From contig NZ_JADWMY010000001.1 in NCBI RefSeq assembly GCF_015767275.1, forward strand, positions 186,001 through 250,000: a stretch of DNA of 64,000 nucleotides, given 5' to 3'. A model generated the notes under the pieces. It had not been told where the DNA came from. It searched no databases and saw only the letters and a program-made list of their open reading frames with translations. The DNA is from Herbaspirillum sp. AP02. Lineage in GTDB: Bacteria; Pseudomonadota; Gammaproteobacteria; Burkholderiales; Burkholderiaceae_D. Numbering within the stretch: position 1 is the first letter of the stretch; each line of letters begins with the position of its first letter. Shown piece after piece: positions 34,529 through 44,054 of this stretch. Made by a program: the position numbers and the translations under genes.

Positions 34529-36604
34529 TCAATACTTCACATTGGCAGAGAGGTAGACCGCCCGCCCATCCCCCGGTGCATGCCGGGTCTGGTCGTTGAT
34601 CCAGACATATTCATAGTAGCGATTGGCCAGGTTCTTGAGCTGCAGTTCCAGGCTCAGCTTGTCGTTGACCTGATAGGTCGCGCTGGCATTGAAGAGCGTA
34701 TAGCCACCATACTTGCCACCGGTATTGGCGGTGGTCAGGTAATAGCTGCCCTGGCCGTTGACCGAGGCCGACAGCTTCAGATCGGCCGTGGCCTGGTAGT
34801 CGATGCCACCGGAATACACCTGGCGCGGCACGTGGTCGATTTCCTTGCCGAGGGTGTTGGGTGCGGTCGGGTCCGGCGTGATGATTTCCGAACGCTGGCG
34901 CGAATACGCCAGCCACAGTGTGGTGCGTTTGCTGGCGCGCAGGTTGATCTGCAGGTCGACACCCTTGCGCTGCGTGCGCCCCACGTTTTCCGAGTCGCCC
35001 GTGGGATCGTTCAGGCGTCGCTTGACCTCATCCGAGGCGCGCTGCTCCCATACCGCCACGCGACCATCGAGCCAGTCCACCGGCGTGAACTTGACGCCGG
35101 TTTCCCAGCCGTCATTGATGGAAGGACGCAAGTCATTGTTGTTGGACTTGTAGGCCGCCGCGCCCGCGCCGACCTGGAAGGTGCGGCCCCAGTTGGCATA
35201 CAGGCTGGCCTCGCGGATCGGTGCATAGACCAAGCTCAGCTTGGGCTGGCGAATGTAGCCGTAATCCTGGATGCCATAGCTCACCCCGCGCGAGGGATCA
35301 TTGAAACGTCCTCCCACATGGTCCACCCGGTAGCCGGGGATGATGCGCAGCGATTCCACCGGCTTGATCACGGCTTGCACGTAGGCACCCACCGTATCGA
35401 AGACGAAATGATGGTCGCGCGTCTGCGATACGCGCACCTGGTTGACGGTGTTGTAGCGCGGGCTCTGGTCTTCCTGGCGCTCCATGCTGAAGCCGCCTTC
35501 CAGTGCCAGGTCGCTCATGCCTTCGAGCGCCTTCCAGCGCGGGCGATAGGTGGCATTGGTCAACAGCCCGTAGTGGGTCTCATCGATGACGCGCTCCTGC
35601 TGCGACGTCGTGGTGGAATAGCGCAGCCAGCGTTGGTCACGCACGCGATTGAGATAGAGCTTGGCACCGATCGAGAGCTGGTCATCGATGTCGCCATCGA
35701 AGTGCAGGCTGACCTGGTCCATCTGGCGGTTGCCGCCATCGGACTGGGCATAGGCATAGGACGAAGTCGGGTTGCTGCGCGCATCCTGAGCCGTCAGGTA
35801 GCCCGGCTCCTGGGCATAGGCGTTGGCATGACGGATGCTCAGGCCGGTGCGATAGCGGCCATCGTCGCTGGTGTAGAACCACTTGCCGGAGAAGGCGATG
35901 TTCTCGACCTGTGCATGGTCGCGATAGCCATCCGATTTTTCGTAGCCGACGAAATAATTCTGCGACCAGTTGCCGTTTTCCACCCCCTTGACCACCTGCA
36001 CCTGGCGCGTGTTGAAGCTGCCATAGGTCAGGCGCGCCTCGTCGTAGTTGCCGCCCTGACGGGTGACGATGTTGACGTTGCCGGCGATGTTGTGCAGGCC
36101 ATAACGCGCATCGTTGGTGCCGCGTACAACCTCGATGCGGGCGATATCGAGCGGGAACAGCGTACCCAGGAAAGGCATGCCGCCGGCATTGTCATTGCTG
36201 GGGATGCCGTCGATGAGCAGCTTGACCGCATTGACCTCGCCCTCGCCGTTGAAGCCACGGAAGGACAGCTTGCCCGATTCGTTGCCCTGGCGGAACTGGG
36301 TCAGCATCACGCCCGGCGACTGCGCGAACAGCTCCCAGTTGTATTGCGCCTGCTGTTGCTGGATGCGGTCGGCCCCGATCAGGTCTACCGAAGTCAGCAC
36401 GTTATTGAGTTGCAGCGGGCCGCTGCGGCGTGCGCTCACTTCCACGGTACCGAGCGTGAGCGAAGAATCCTCGGCGGCGCTGGCCGATTGCGCCAGCGCC
36501 CAAGGGGCGGCCCCCAGGGCGAGCAGGCCGGACAGGGCGGTGAGTTTGAACACGGGTCGTGCGCGATGCAGCGGCCTGGGCCGGCGGGCAAGGTGAATCG
36601 TCAT
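34529..36604 (-). CDS. TonB-dependent outer-membrane receptor
   Basis: 691 aa. It has a signal peptide (ending near AAPWALAQ), a plug domain (about 55-165; TVEVSARR TonB-box-like region, LSFRGFNGEGEVNAVKLLIDGIPSND, IEVVRGTNDARYGLHNIAGNVNI) and a 22-strand barrel to the C terminus (LSANVKY, ending in an aromatic). The transported compound is unknown. No siderophore synthesis or periplasmic transport gene is adjacent. The gene is 190 bp downstream of repeat copy 2, so the element lies in its promoter region. Confidence 0.92.
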   Translation of the reverse strand: MTIHLARRPRPLHRARPVFKLTALSGLLALGAAPWALAQSASAAEDSSLTLGTVEVSARRSGPLQLNNVLTSVDLIGADRIQQQQAQYNWELFAQSPGVMLTQFRQGNESGKLSFRGFNGEGEVNAVKLLIDGIPSNDNAGGMPFLGTLFPLDIARIEVVRGTNDARYGLHNIAGNVNIVTRQGGNYDEARLTYGSFNTRQVQVVKGVENGNWSQNYFVGYEKSDGYRDHAQVENIAFSGKWFYTSDDGRYRTGLSIRHANAYAQEPGYLTAQDARSNPTSSYAYAQSDGGNRQMDQVSLHFDGDIDDQLSIGAKLYLNRVRDQRWLRYSTTTSQQERVIDETHYGLLTNATYRPRWKALEGMSDLALEGGFSMERQEDQSPRYNTVNQVRVSQTRDHHFVFDTVGAYVQAVIKPVESLRIIPGYRVDHVGGRFNDPSRGVSYGIQDYGYIRQPKLSLVYAPIREASLYANWGRTFQVGAGAAAYKSNNNDLRPSINDGWETGVKFTPVDWLDGRVAVWEQRASDEVKRRLNDPTGDSENVGRTQRKGVDLQINLRASKRTTLWLAYSRQRSEIITPDPTAPNTLGKEIDHVPRQVYSGGIDYQATADLKLSASVNGQGSYYLTTANTGGKYGGYTLFNASATYQVNDKLSLELQLKNLANRYYEYVWINDQTRHAPGDGRAVYLSANVKY

Positions 36605-36793
36605 TGGTCTTGTATTGGTCTTGGTTTAGGCAGAACATGCGGGCTCCCCCGGCAGCCAGGCTGCCGTCCCTGGATCCCGCATGGGAAATCAGGGGCAGCA
36701 AGCATAAGCTGGTATGACCACTTGTTGAATGTGGCAATTTGTCGCAGGGGCTTGCTACCATGCGACATCTCTTCCTGCTAATCCTGCGCGCAG

Positions 36794-37000
36794 CACATTT
36801 AATCTGCGAGATGCGTTGGCGCCAGAAGGCGGGGTGGCAAGGCGCGCCTTCTGGCGCCAACCCTCCGGGAGAGGCCGCCAAGCGTCGCCTGCCGTTGTTG
36901 CAGCTCCTTGCCGTAGCACCACTACGGCGCGTCGCTGTGCCTAGGCAGTCAACGCTTGGCGACCTCTCGCACTCGTAGATTAAATGTGAACAGGCCCTAG
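36794..37000. mobile_element. Palindromic MITE-like element, copy 2 (left end missing)
   Basis: 207 bp, collinear with 13085-13291 of copy 1 with no gaps and 4 differences (about 98 % identity). The first 12 bp of the left terminal repeat are absent: the sequence before CACATTTAATC is unrelated. The right end is complete, including the terminal CTAG, and matches the ideal inverted repeat better than copy 1 (TGTGAACAGG). It lies between a small leftward gene, whose stop codon it supplies, and the TonB receptor gene that it precedes. Confidence 0.85.
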
Positions 37001-37233
37001 AGTCGGCCGTTGCCAATGCGCTGCGCCGCGAACGCCCGTGCTGCTTCAATGGCCTGGTCGCGGCTGTGGGCCGGCAGGTTGGTCTCCACCCGCTGCCGCT
37101 GGACCACGCAGATACTGCGGCGCGAACTGGAACGGCCGCGGTAGATGGTCACGAAAGGCATCCATCCGGTATTGCCCAGGTTGGCAAACGCCTCCAGCAC
37201 GATCTCGTATTGCCCCATCACTTCGATATCCAT
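36997..37233 (-). CDS. Small hypothetical protein ending in repeat copy 2
   Basis: 78 aa. It is soluble, basic and Arg-rich in the middle (YRGRSSSRRSICVVQRQRV), with a C-terminal helix (LPAHSRDQAIEAARAFAAQRI). ATG 37233 is followed by another ATG at 37218. The TAG stop comes from the CTAG end of the repeat, as for the small gene next to copy 1. The beta-rich first half followed by an AHS-x-D-x-A helix resembles that protein. I do not recognise a family. Confidence 0.6.
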   Translation of the reverse strand: MDIEVMGQYEIVLEAFANLGNTGWMPFVTIYRGRSSSRRSICVVQRQRVETNLPAHSRDQAIEAARAFAAQRIGNGRL

Positions 37234-37522
37234 TCTTCCTCCGTGGTCGGTTTCTCTTCATCTGGCGCAGGCCTGGAACAGCCGGGATGGACGCAGGATA
37301 GGAAGCATATGGCCTGCGCGCCACACCATGGCGTGCTGTGCTGTAGCGCGCAGGGCCGCATCTGTGCTGCTTTTGCGGCTGTTATGGCAGTTTTTCCGCG
37401 ACTGCGAACTGTGTTCCCCCTGGCCGACCGGCTGTGTATGTACCGCGCCTGTGGTGCCGACCCTAGACTGCGTTCCAATCGACCCAATGGCGCCCGCGAT
37501 GGCGCGTGGAAGGAACTGCATC

Positions 37523-40312
37523 ATGAGAACCAACAGGCAGGGAGGCGATGGCTACAGTCGCACCATGATCGAATGGTGTGCCTATGCGGCCGCACTGGGT
37601 TTTTCGGCCTTGCTGATCGCCAACTTCGTGTGGTCGGAGCGACGTCTGATCCGTGCCGACGAGACCACGCGCATGCAGACCCAGGCCCGCATCATCGAGG
37701 AAAATCTGGCCCATCAGTTCCAGGGCGTGCGCAATGCGTTGGAGAGCGCCCGCAACGCCCTGGCTGACGACGCCAGCTGCCATGCCGATTGCCAGAGTCT
37801 GCTGCTGCAATCGCTCAAGCGCGCCATGCCGGGCGTGCGTGCCATCGTGCTGCTCGATGGTAGCGGCCATATCTTGCGCTCGGCCGACGATATCGCCGAT
37901 CGCCGCCTGGACGACCGCGATTTCCTCTCGCAGATCCCGCGCATGTCGTCGGGGCAGGTGATGTATGTCTCACAGCCCTTCGAGAACACGCCGGGCGTGT
38001 TCAACATCAAGCTGTCGCTGCCGATCACCATGGCCGATGGGCGCGTCGAAGGCGCGGTCAGCGCCATCCTCAATCCCGAATACTTCGATGCCGTGATGCG
38101 CTCGGCGCTCTACGCCGACGACATGAGCATTGCCATCACCGGCGAAGACGGACGGCGCCTGCTGTTCGTGCCGGCCAATGCGGCGCAGATGCGACAGGCT
38201 GGGCAGGGCCGCGCGGGACCGGACGATTTCCTGCGCCAGCATCTGCGCAGTGGCGAGATCACCAGCGTACAGACCGGCAAGGACGTCCAGGGCCAGGCGC
38301 GCATGATGGTGCAGCGGACCATCACCAGCCGCGAACTGGGGCTGGACAAGACCCTGGTCATCAGCCTCTCGCGCAGCGTCGACCATATCAATGCCGGTTG
38401 GCATGAGCCGGCACATTCGTTCCTGCTCGTGTGGCTGCTTTTTGCCCTGGCGGCTGCGCTGCTGCTGGCGCTGTTGCAGGGGCGGCGACGCGCAGTGCAG
38501 GTCCTCACCCACCAGCGGGAAGTGCAGCATGCGGAGATGGCCGAACGCATGGAGCTGGCCTTGTCCGGCGCCAACCTGGGCCTGTGGGACTGGCATATCC
38601 AGGCCGATACGCGCAGTGTCGATGGGCGTGCCAACGCCATGCTCGGCTATCCGCCCGAGCGCCAGTTCGACGCCCCAGGCGAATGGCGCACGCTGGTCAA
38701 TCCGGAACACATGGCCGCCCTGGATCATGCGCTGCGCCTGCATCTGGCCGATAGTCGCCATTGTTTCGAAGCCGAATACCAGATGCGCCACAAGGAAGGT
38801 CACTGGGTCTGGATACAGTGCCGCGGGAAGCTGGTCGAGCGCGATACGAACGGCCGTCCGCTGCGCATGGTGGGCACGCGCATGGACATCAGCGCACGCA
38901 AGTCGGCCGAGGAAGAGATTGCGCGCCTGGCCTATTACGATGGCCTGACCGATCTGCCCAACCGGCGCCTGCTGCTGGATCGTCTGTCACAGGCGGTAGC
39001 GCGCTATGCCCGCGCCGGGCAATATGGCGCGGTGATCTTCGTCGACCTGGACAACTTCAAGGGCCTCAATGACACCATGGGCCACGATACCGGCGATCGC
39101 CTGTTGGAACTGGTGGCCATGCGCTTGCAACAGGTCACGCGTGAAATCGATACTGTGGCCCGCCTGGGTGGTGATGAATTCGTCATCCTGCTGGAAAACC
39201 TGGGCAGCCAGATCGAGGAAGCGGAAAACAATGCCGAATGCGTCTGTCGCAAGATCCTTACCGCGCTCAATGCTGGCTATGAACTGCAGGGCAGCGAAGT
39301 GCGCAGTACGCCCAGCCTGGGGGTGGTGCTGTTCGGGGCCGGCCGGCATACCGTCAATGACCTGCTGCGCCAGGCCGACATGGCGATGTACGAGGCCAAG
39401 GCCGCAGGACGCAATACCTATCGCTTCTTCTGCCCGTCCATGCAGGAAGTGCTGGACCAGATGGCGATGCTGGAAAACGATCTGCGCCACGCCCTGGTGC
39501 GGCATGAACTGCGTCTGCATTACCAGCCCATCGTGCGTGCCGACGGCAGCCTCGCAGGCGTAGAGGCGCTGATGCGCTGGCAGCATCCGCAACGCGGGAT
39601 GGTGTATCCGGCGGCCTTCATCGGCCAGGCGGAAAAGGCCGGCCTGATCGTCGAGTTCGGACAATGGGCATTGACCACCGCCTGCGAGCAGTTGGCCGCC
39701 TGGGCTGGCGATGCGCAGACGGCGCACCTGACCATCGCGGTCAATGTCAGTGCGCGCCAGTTCCGCCAGCCTGACTTCGCGCAGTGCGTATTGGACATCC
39801 TGGAGCGCACCGGTGCCAATCCGCGCCGGCTCAAGCTGGAGCTGACCGAAAGCATGCTGCTCACCGACGTCGATACGCTCATCACGCGCATGGCCATGCT
39901 CAAGGAGACCGGTCTTGGCTTCTCACTGGATGATTTCGGTACGGGCTATTCGTCACTGAGCTATCTCAAGAAACTGCCGCTGGACCAGCTGAAGATCGAT
40001 CGATCCTTCGTGCAGGACATGCTGCAGACGCCGCATGCCTGGTCCATCGTGCAGACCATCGTCAACCTGGCGCAAGGGCTGGGACTCGATGTGGTGGCCG
40101 AAGGGGTCGAGACCGGCGAGCAGTGGGCGGCCTTGCGTCGTCTGGGCTGTGCCGGTTTCCAGGGCTATCTGTTCGGCAAGCCCATGCCGCTGGAGGAATT
40201 ACGGATTGGCGTGGCGCTGGCTGCACCGGGCTATTGGGAGGGCAGCGAACCGGGTACCGGCACGCCGCGCAACACTCATCTGGCGCTGATCAGTCCACTG
40301 GCAGGAGGCTGA
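37523..40312 (+). CDS. Membrane GGDEF-EAL protein with periplasmic sensor and PAS domain
   Basis: 929 aa from ATG 37523, preceded by AAGGA. Membrane helix 1 (about 18-35), a periplasmic Cache-like sensor (about 40-295), membrane helix 2 (about 298-318), a PAS_3-type domain (345-460; WDWHIQADTRSVDG … WIQCRGKLVERD), GGDEF intact at 549-553 (ARLGGDEFVILL) and EAL intact at 681-683 (GVEALMRW, later DDFGTGYSS, KIDRSFV, EGVET). It could both make and degrade c-di-GMP. The frame is open from 37145, but that part is outside the gene. Its 3' end overlaps the convergent MocR gene by 37 bp. Confidence 0.93.
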   Translation: MRTNRQGGDGYSRTMIEWCAYAAALGFSALLIANFVWSERRLIRADETTRMQTQARIIEENLAHQFQGVRNALESARNALADDASCHADCQSLLLQSLKRAMPGVRAIVLLDGSGHILRSADDIADRRLDDRDFLSQIPRMSSGQVMYVSQPFENTPGVFNIKLSLPITMADGRVEGAVSAILNPEYFDAVMRSALYADDMSIAITGEDGRRLLFVPANAAQMRQAGQGRAGPDDFLRQHLRSGEITSVQTGKDVQGQARMMVQRTITSRELGLDKTLVISLSRSVDHINAGWHEPAHSFLLVWLLFALAAALLLALLQGRRRAVQVLTHQREVQHAEMAERMELALSGANLGLWDWHIQADTRSVDGRANAMLGYPPERQFDAPGEWRTLVNPEHMAALDHALRLHLADSRHCFEAEYQMRHKEGHWVWIQCRGKLVERDTNGRPLRMVGTRMDISARKSAEEEIARLAYYDGLTDLPNRRLLLDRLSQAVARYARAGQYGAVIFVDLDNFKGLNDTMGHDTGDRLLELVAMRLQQVTREIDTVARLGGDEFVILLENLGSQIEEAENNAECVCRKILTALNAGYELQGSEVRSTPSLGVVLFGAGRHTVNDLLRQADMAMYEAKAAGRNTYRFFCPSMQEVLDQMAMLENDLRHALVRHELRLHYQPIVRADGSLAGVEALMRWQHPQRGMVYPAAFIGQAEKAGLIVEFGQWALTTACEQLAAWAGDAQTAHLTIAVNVSARQFRQPDFAQCVLDILERTGANPRRLKLELTESMLLTDVDTLITRMAMLKETGLGFSLDDFGTGYSSLSYLKKLPLDQLKIDRSFVQDMLQTPHAWSIVQTIVNLAQGLGLDVVAEGVETGEQWAALRRLGCAGFQGYLFGKPMPLEELRIGVALAAPGYWEGSEPGTGTPRNTHLALISPLAGG

Positions 40313-41796
40313 AAGGCGATCGGGTTCAGACCCGCTTGCACTTCCCGCTCGGTATCGCGCGCGCCGGCGAGCATGTCGTGACATAGCTCGCCCAGCGTGC
40401 GTACGGCCGCTTCGACTTCGCGCTCCCAGGGGAAGCTGTAGTTCAACCGGAGGCAGTGATGGAAGGCCGGGTCGCTGCTGAACATGTCGCCAGGCGCCAC
40501 GCTGATACCGGCCGCCTGGGCACGGGCGTGCAGTTCAATGGCCCGTATCGAGCGCGGTAGGCTGACCCACAGCAGGTAGCCCCCCTGGGGCTGCGAGCAG
40601 TGGGTACCGGCGGGGAAGAACCGCAACACCGCCGAGCGCAGGATGCGTTCGCGCTGCATCAGCAACTTGCGCAGCCGCCGCAGATGGAAATCATAGCCCT
40701 CGTTCTGCAGGTATTCCGCCACCGCCCGCTGGGGATGGGTCGGCATGCTCACGGTATTGAGGAACTTGAGCTGTTCCACGGCCTGCCGATAGCGGCCCGG
40801 CATGGTCCAGCCGATGTGATGCTCGGGCGTGAGACTCTTGGAGAAGGAGCTGCAATACAGCACCAGCCCCTGCTCGTCGTAGCTCTTGGCCGGGCGCGGG
40901 CGCTGGTCGCTGTAGTGCAGTTCGCCGTAGACGTCGTTTTCCACCAGCGGCAACTGGTAGGACGCCATCAGTTGCACCAGCGCCTGCTTGCGCGAATCAG
41001 GCATGAGGTAGCCCAGGGGATTCTGGAAGTTGCTCATCACTACCGCACCGGCCACCTCGCCACTGGCCAGGGCGCGGTCCAGCGAGGGCAGGTCGATGCC
41101 CTGTCCGGGATCGGTCGGGATGGGCAGGGCGCGCATGCCCGCACGTTCGATGGCATGCAGCAGGGCATAGTAGGTCGGGGACTCCACGGCGATGGCCGCA
41201 CCCGGCCTGGCGATGGCCTGCAGGCACAGCTGCAGGGCTTCGGTAGCCCCCTGGGTGATGATGATTTCGCTGGCCTGGACCGGCAGTCCGGTCTCCAGAT
41301 GGCGACGGGCGATCTGGCGGATCAGGTCGAGATTGCCGGGCGGCAAGGTGCCGATCAGTTCGCGCTGTTCGCGGCGCTTGTAGAAGCCCTGCGCCAGTTG
41401 CGCGATGCGGGCCGAAGGAAACAGCGTCGGGTCGGGGTAGGGCGAGCCCAGTGGGATGCGGGCATTGCCATTGATGGAGCGCAGGTTATGCAGCACCAGT
41501 GCTGCCGGTGTGGCATCGGCCGGTGGCAGTAGCAGGGAAGCGGCGCGTGCCGGCGTCAACACCGACCCCGGCACGCATGCCCCTTCCTGACGGATGCGCA
41601 CGAAATAGCCCGACTGCGGCCGGCTCTCTATGAACCCCTGACTCTCCAGCAGCAGGAAGGCCCGGATCACCGTGGAAATGCTCAGTTGATACTGCTGGCT
41701 GGCGCGCCGCACGGAGGGAATCTTCTCGCCCGGCAGCATCACGCCTTCCTGGATCTGGCGCCGAATGGTATCGGCGAGGCTTTCGTAGAGCTTCAT
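40276..41796 (-). CDS. MocR-type regulator: GntR winged helix fused to aminotransferase fold (second)
   Basis: 506 aa from ATG 41796 (MKLYESLADTIRRQI); an upstream in-frame ATG (41832) is less likely. GntR winged helix (about 1-70; MLPGEKIPSVRRASQQYQLSISTVIRAF) then the PLP aminotransferase domain with the substrate-like ENDVYGELHY segment and the lysine of SSFSKSLTPEHHIGW. The function is inferred as regulatory. It is divergent from the histidine-kinase operon, with the palindrome CATACCAAGGTATG between them, which could therefore be its own operator. Confidence 0.9.
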   Translation of the reverse strand: MKLYESLADTIRRQIQEGVMLPGEKIPSVRRASQQYQLSISTVIRAFLLLESQGFIESRPQSGYFVRIRQEGACVPGSVLTPARAASLLLPPADATPAALVLHNLRSINGNARIPLGSPYPDPTLFPSARIAQLAQGFYKRREQRELIGTLPPGNLDLIRQIARRHLETGLPVQASEIIITQGATEALQLCLQAIARPGAAIAVESPTYYALLHAIERAGMRALPIPTDPGQGIDLPSLDRALASGEVAGAVVMSNFQNPLGYLMPDSRKQALVQLMASYQLPLVENDVYGELHYSDQRPRPAKSYDEQGLVLYCSSFSKSLTPEHHIGWTMPGRYRQAVEQLKFLNTVSMPTHPQRAVAEYLQNEGYDFHLRRLRKLLMQRERILRSAVLRFFPAGTHCSQPQGGYLLWVSLPRSIRAIELHARAQAAGISVAPGDMFSSDPAFHHCLRLNYSFPWEREVEAAVRTLGELCHDMLAGARDTEREVQAGLNPIAFQPPASGLISAR

Positions 41797-42117
41797 GGGT
41801 TTTCCCGTAGCAAAGCAATCGGATAGACGCATGCTAGGGCCCCGGCTGTCAGGTCGCCAATCATACCAAGGTATGGACGCCCGCCCGTTTCAGTCGCAGT
41901 TCCCCACGCCATGAGAGGAAGGCTGCCTCAGGCCTGCGCCGGCGGCCGATTTGCGGCCGCCCGGCACCCTATACTTTGGTGTAATACGTGTACTCTGGCG
42001 GCTGTGCAGGTTATATACTCGCGTCCGGAAGGAAGGGGTGCCATCCGCGCTCCTGGCCATCGTTCAAGGACCCCAACCGGTCCACATAAAAACAGGCAAG
42101 CCAGCAGGGGGAGCTGT
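41797..42117. other. Divergent promoter region between MocR regulator and kinase operon
   Basis: 321 bp. It holds the palindrome at 41862-41875, a candidate -10 TATACT at 41970-41975 and another at 42014-42019 (in TTATATACT), and a small TACACG-like dyad (TACGTGTA, 41984-41991). GGGGGAG at 42106-42112 is the kinase ribosome-binding site. I see no gene. Confidence 0.5.
41862..41875. promoter_or_regulatory. Palindrome CATACCAAGGTATG, copy A
   Basis: A 6-bp dyad (CATACC/GGTATG) around AA, 66 bp before the MocR start and about 240 bp before the kinase start. A near-identical site lies at 43933-43946, and the sequence right after both is similar (CCCGCC with CGT following). Candidate binding site for the LuxR-type response regulator encoded between the two sites, or for the MocR protein. 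Confidence 0.5.
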
Positions 42118-43194
42118 ATGTACCGATTCAACCGTTCGCCGGCAGTCCCGGCCGCAGCCGCGACGCTGACGGTAGCGATCTTCGCCGTGGATGCACTGAC
42201 CCCGCTGGACGTGGCCATTGCGGTGCTCTACGTCGGGGTGGTGCTGATGTCGGTCTGGATCTGGCCACGCCGCGGCGTGATCGCCGTCATGCTGTTCTGC
42301 ATGGGCCTGACACTGCTCGCTTATCTGATCTCCCATGGTTTTTTCAAGGATCAGGCGGCCTTGACCCGTTGCCTTGTCAGCCTGGCTGCCATCGGCATCA
42401 CCGGATTTCTGGCGGTCAAGGGCCAGGACGCGACGATCGCCCTGCTGCAACGAGAAGAGGCGCTGAACCAGGCCCGCAGCCAGCTGGCTCATGCCAGCCG
42501 GGTGAGCACGCTGGGTGAACTGACTGCCACCATCGCCCATGAAGTCAACCAGCCATTGGCGGCCATCGTCACCCATGGTCAGGCCGGACTGCGCTGGCTC
42601 AACCGCGAGGAGCCGGTACTGGACGAAGTGCGCCGCGCGGTCGATGCCATGCAACAGAACGCCAAGCGGGCCAGTGAGGTGATCCAACGCATCCGTAGCA
42701 TGGCGCGTCCCTCGGCGCCGACCTTCGTGCCGCTGGACGTGAGCCAGATCAGCGCGGAAAGCTGCGACCTGCTGGGTCGCGAATTGCAGCGCCTGCATGT
42801 CAAGCTGCGATTGGATCTGCCGCCCGGATTGCCGGCCGTGCTGGCCGACAAGGTGCAATTGCAGCAGGTACTGATCAATCTGGTGATGAACGCGGCCCAG
42901 GCCATGCACGAAGCGCGGACCATCGGCCCGGTGATCGAAGTGCGCTGCGGCCTCACGCCCGAGGGCATGCTCTTTATCGAAGTGGCCGACAACGGCCCCG
43001 GCTTCACCGAAGAGCAGCTCAAGCAGCTGTTCGCCGCTTTCTTCACCACCAAGAAGGAGGGCATGGGCATCGGCCTGGCGATCTGCCGCTCCATCCTTGA
43101 ATCGCTAGGCGGCAGCATCGTCGCCGCCCATCGCACGCCGCAAGGAGCCTTGATGACCGTCCAGTTGCCACCGATCCAGGGGAACGAACAATGA
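42118..43194 (+). CDS. Membrane sensor histidine kinase
   Basis: 358 aa from ATG 42118 (RBS GGGGGAG). The N terminus has three to four membrane segments (about 12-110) with no large periplasmic domain. Then HisKA with the phospho-His in GELTATIAHEVNQPLAAI and HATPase (LINLVMNAAQAMHEA, DNGPGF, FFTTKKEGMGIGLAI). This is the FixL/TtrS-like kinase group that pairs with LuxR-type regulators, as encoded next in ATGA overlap. The signal may be membrane-linked. The open frame extends to 41911 without support. Confidence 0.9.
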   Translation: MYRFNRSPAVPAAAATLTVAIFAVDALTPLDVAIAVLYVGVVLMSVWIWPRRGVIAVMLFCMGLTLLAYLISHGFFKDQAALTRCLVSLAAIGITGFLAVKGQDATIALLQREEALNQARSQLAHASRVSTLGELTATIAHEVNQPLAAIVTHGQAGLRWLNREEPVLDEVRRAVDAMQQNAKRASEVIQRIRSMARPSAPTFVPLDVSQISAESCDLLGRELQRLHVKLRLDLPPGLPAVLADKVQLQQVLINLVMNAAQAMHEARTIGPVIEVRCGLTPEGMLFIEVADNGPGFTEEQLKQLFAAFFTTKKEGMGIGLAICRSILESLGGSIVAAHRTPQGALMTVQLPPIQGNEQ

Positions 43195-43856
43195 GTCCGG
43201 TGGCGCGCGTGGCCGTCGCCGAGGCTGCACCGGCGGTGCCGGTGGTGTACATCGTCGACGACGACCCGGCCCTGCGCGAGGCGCTGGACAGCCTGCTGCG
43301 CTCGGTCGGCTTGCAGGTCTTCGCTTATGCCAGTGCGATCGAATTCCAGCAGCGCCCGGTCCTGAGCAGTCCATGTTGCCTGTTGCTGGACGTGCGCCTG
43401 CAGGGTGTGAGCGGGCTGGATGTCCAGGCCGAACTGGTGCGCAGCGGGGTGGATATGCCGGTGATCCTGATGACCGGCCATGGCGACATCCCCATGAGCG
43501 TGCGAGCCATGAAGGCCGGCGCCGTCGATTTCCTGACCAAGCCGTTTCGTGAGCAGGACTTGCTGGATGCCGTGGCGACCGCTCATGAGAAGGATCGGCT
43601 GCAACTGGAGCAACGCCTGGCACGTACTGGCCTGCAGGCACGCTACGCCAGCCTGACGCCGCGCGAGACCGAAGTCATGTGGCTGGCCGTCAGCGGACTA
43701 TTGAACAAGCAGATCGCCGGGGAGCTCGGCACCAGTGAAGTGACGGTGAAGATCCATCGCGGCCACGCCATGAAGAAGATGCAGGCGCGCTCCTTCGCCG
43801 ACCTGGTGCGCATGGGCCAGGCCCTGGAGCAGCAGGGGCTCAAGCCGCGCGCCTGA
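43191..43856 (+). CDS. LuxR/FixJ-type response regulator
   Basis: 221 aa. Receiver with DDD near the N terminus, acceptor D67 in LLLDVRLQG and K117 in FLTKPF, then a C-terminal LuxR/NarL HTH (LTPRETEVMWLAVSGLLNKQIAGELGTSEVTVKIHRG). It is the partner of the upstream kinase (ATGA overlap). A candidate target is the CATACC palindrome found on both sides of the kinase-regulator pair. Confidence 0.93.
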   Translation: MSPVARVAVAEAAPAVPVVYIVDDDPALREALDSLLRSVGLQVFAYASAIEFQQRPVLSSPCCLLLDVRLQGVSGLDVQAELVRSGVDMPVILMTGHGDIPMSVRAMKAGAVDFLTKPFREQDLLDAVATAHEKDRLQLEQRLARTGLQARYASLTPRETEVMWLAVSGLLNKQIAGELGTSEVTVKIHRGHAMKKMQARSFADLVRMGQALEQQGLKPRA

Positions 43857-43932
43857 TGCTTGCCACGCTGCCACGGTGGTGCAGCGGTCTGGCCGGCTGA
43901 AATGGCGTGTCGGCGCCCGTCTTACCCCCGCT

Positions 43933-43946
43933 CATACCAATGTATG
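43933..43946. promoter_or_regulatory. Palindrome CATACCAATGTATG, copy B
   Basis: One base different from copy A at 41862-41875. It lies in the 198-bp gap upstream of the receiver-only gene (start 44055). The following bases (TTCCCGCCCCGT) resemble those after copy A (ACGCCCGCCCGT), so the shared unit is about 26 bp. Candidate promoter element for the receiver/EAL genes. Confidence 0.5.
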
Positions 43947-44054
43947 ATTCCCGCCCCGTCCCGGGCTTGATAAGCTGCAATCAAGAATTCATCTCATCCA
44001 TGCGGATGCAGAAGACAGGCCGGCGCTCCGAGCCGGCATCGCCAAGGGAATGCA

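Noticed and set aside
34293-34556. 87-codon plus-strand frame in the gap after the TonB receptor
   Set aside because: No ribosome-binding site, no family, and it runs into the opposite end of the receptor gene. Not enough evidence for a gene.
37145-37522. N-terminal extension of the GGDEF-EAL frame
   Set aside because: It overlaps the small leftward gene, has no homology, and the ATG at 37523 has a ribosome-binding site directly before the membrane helix.
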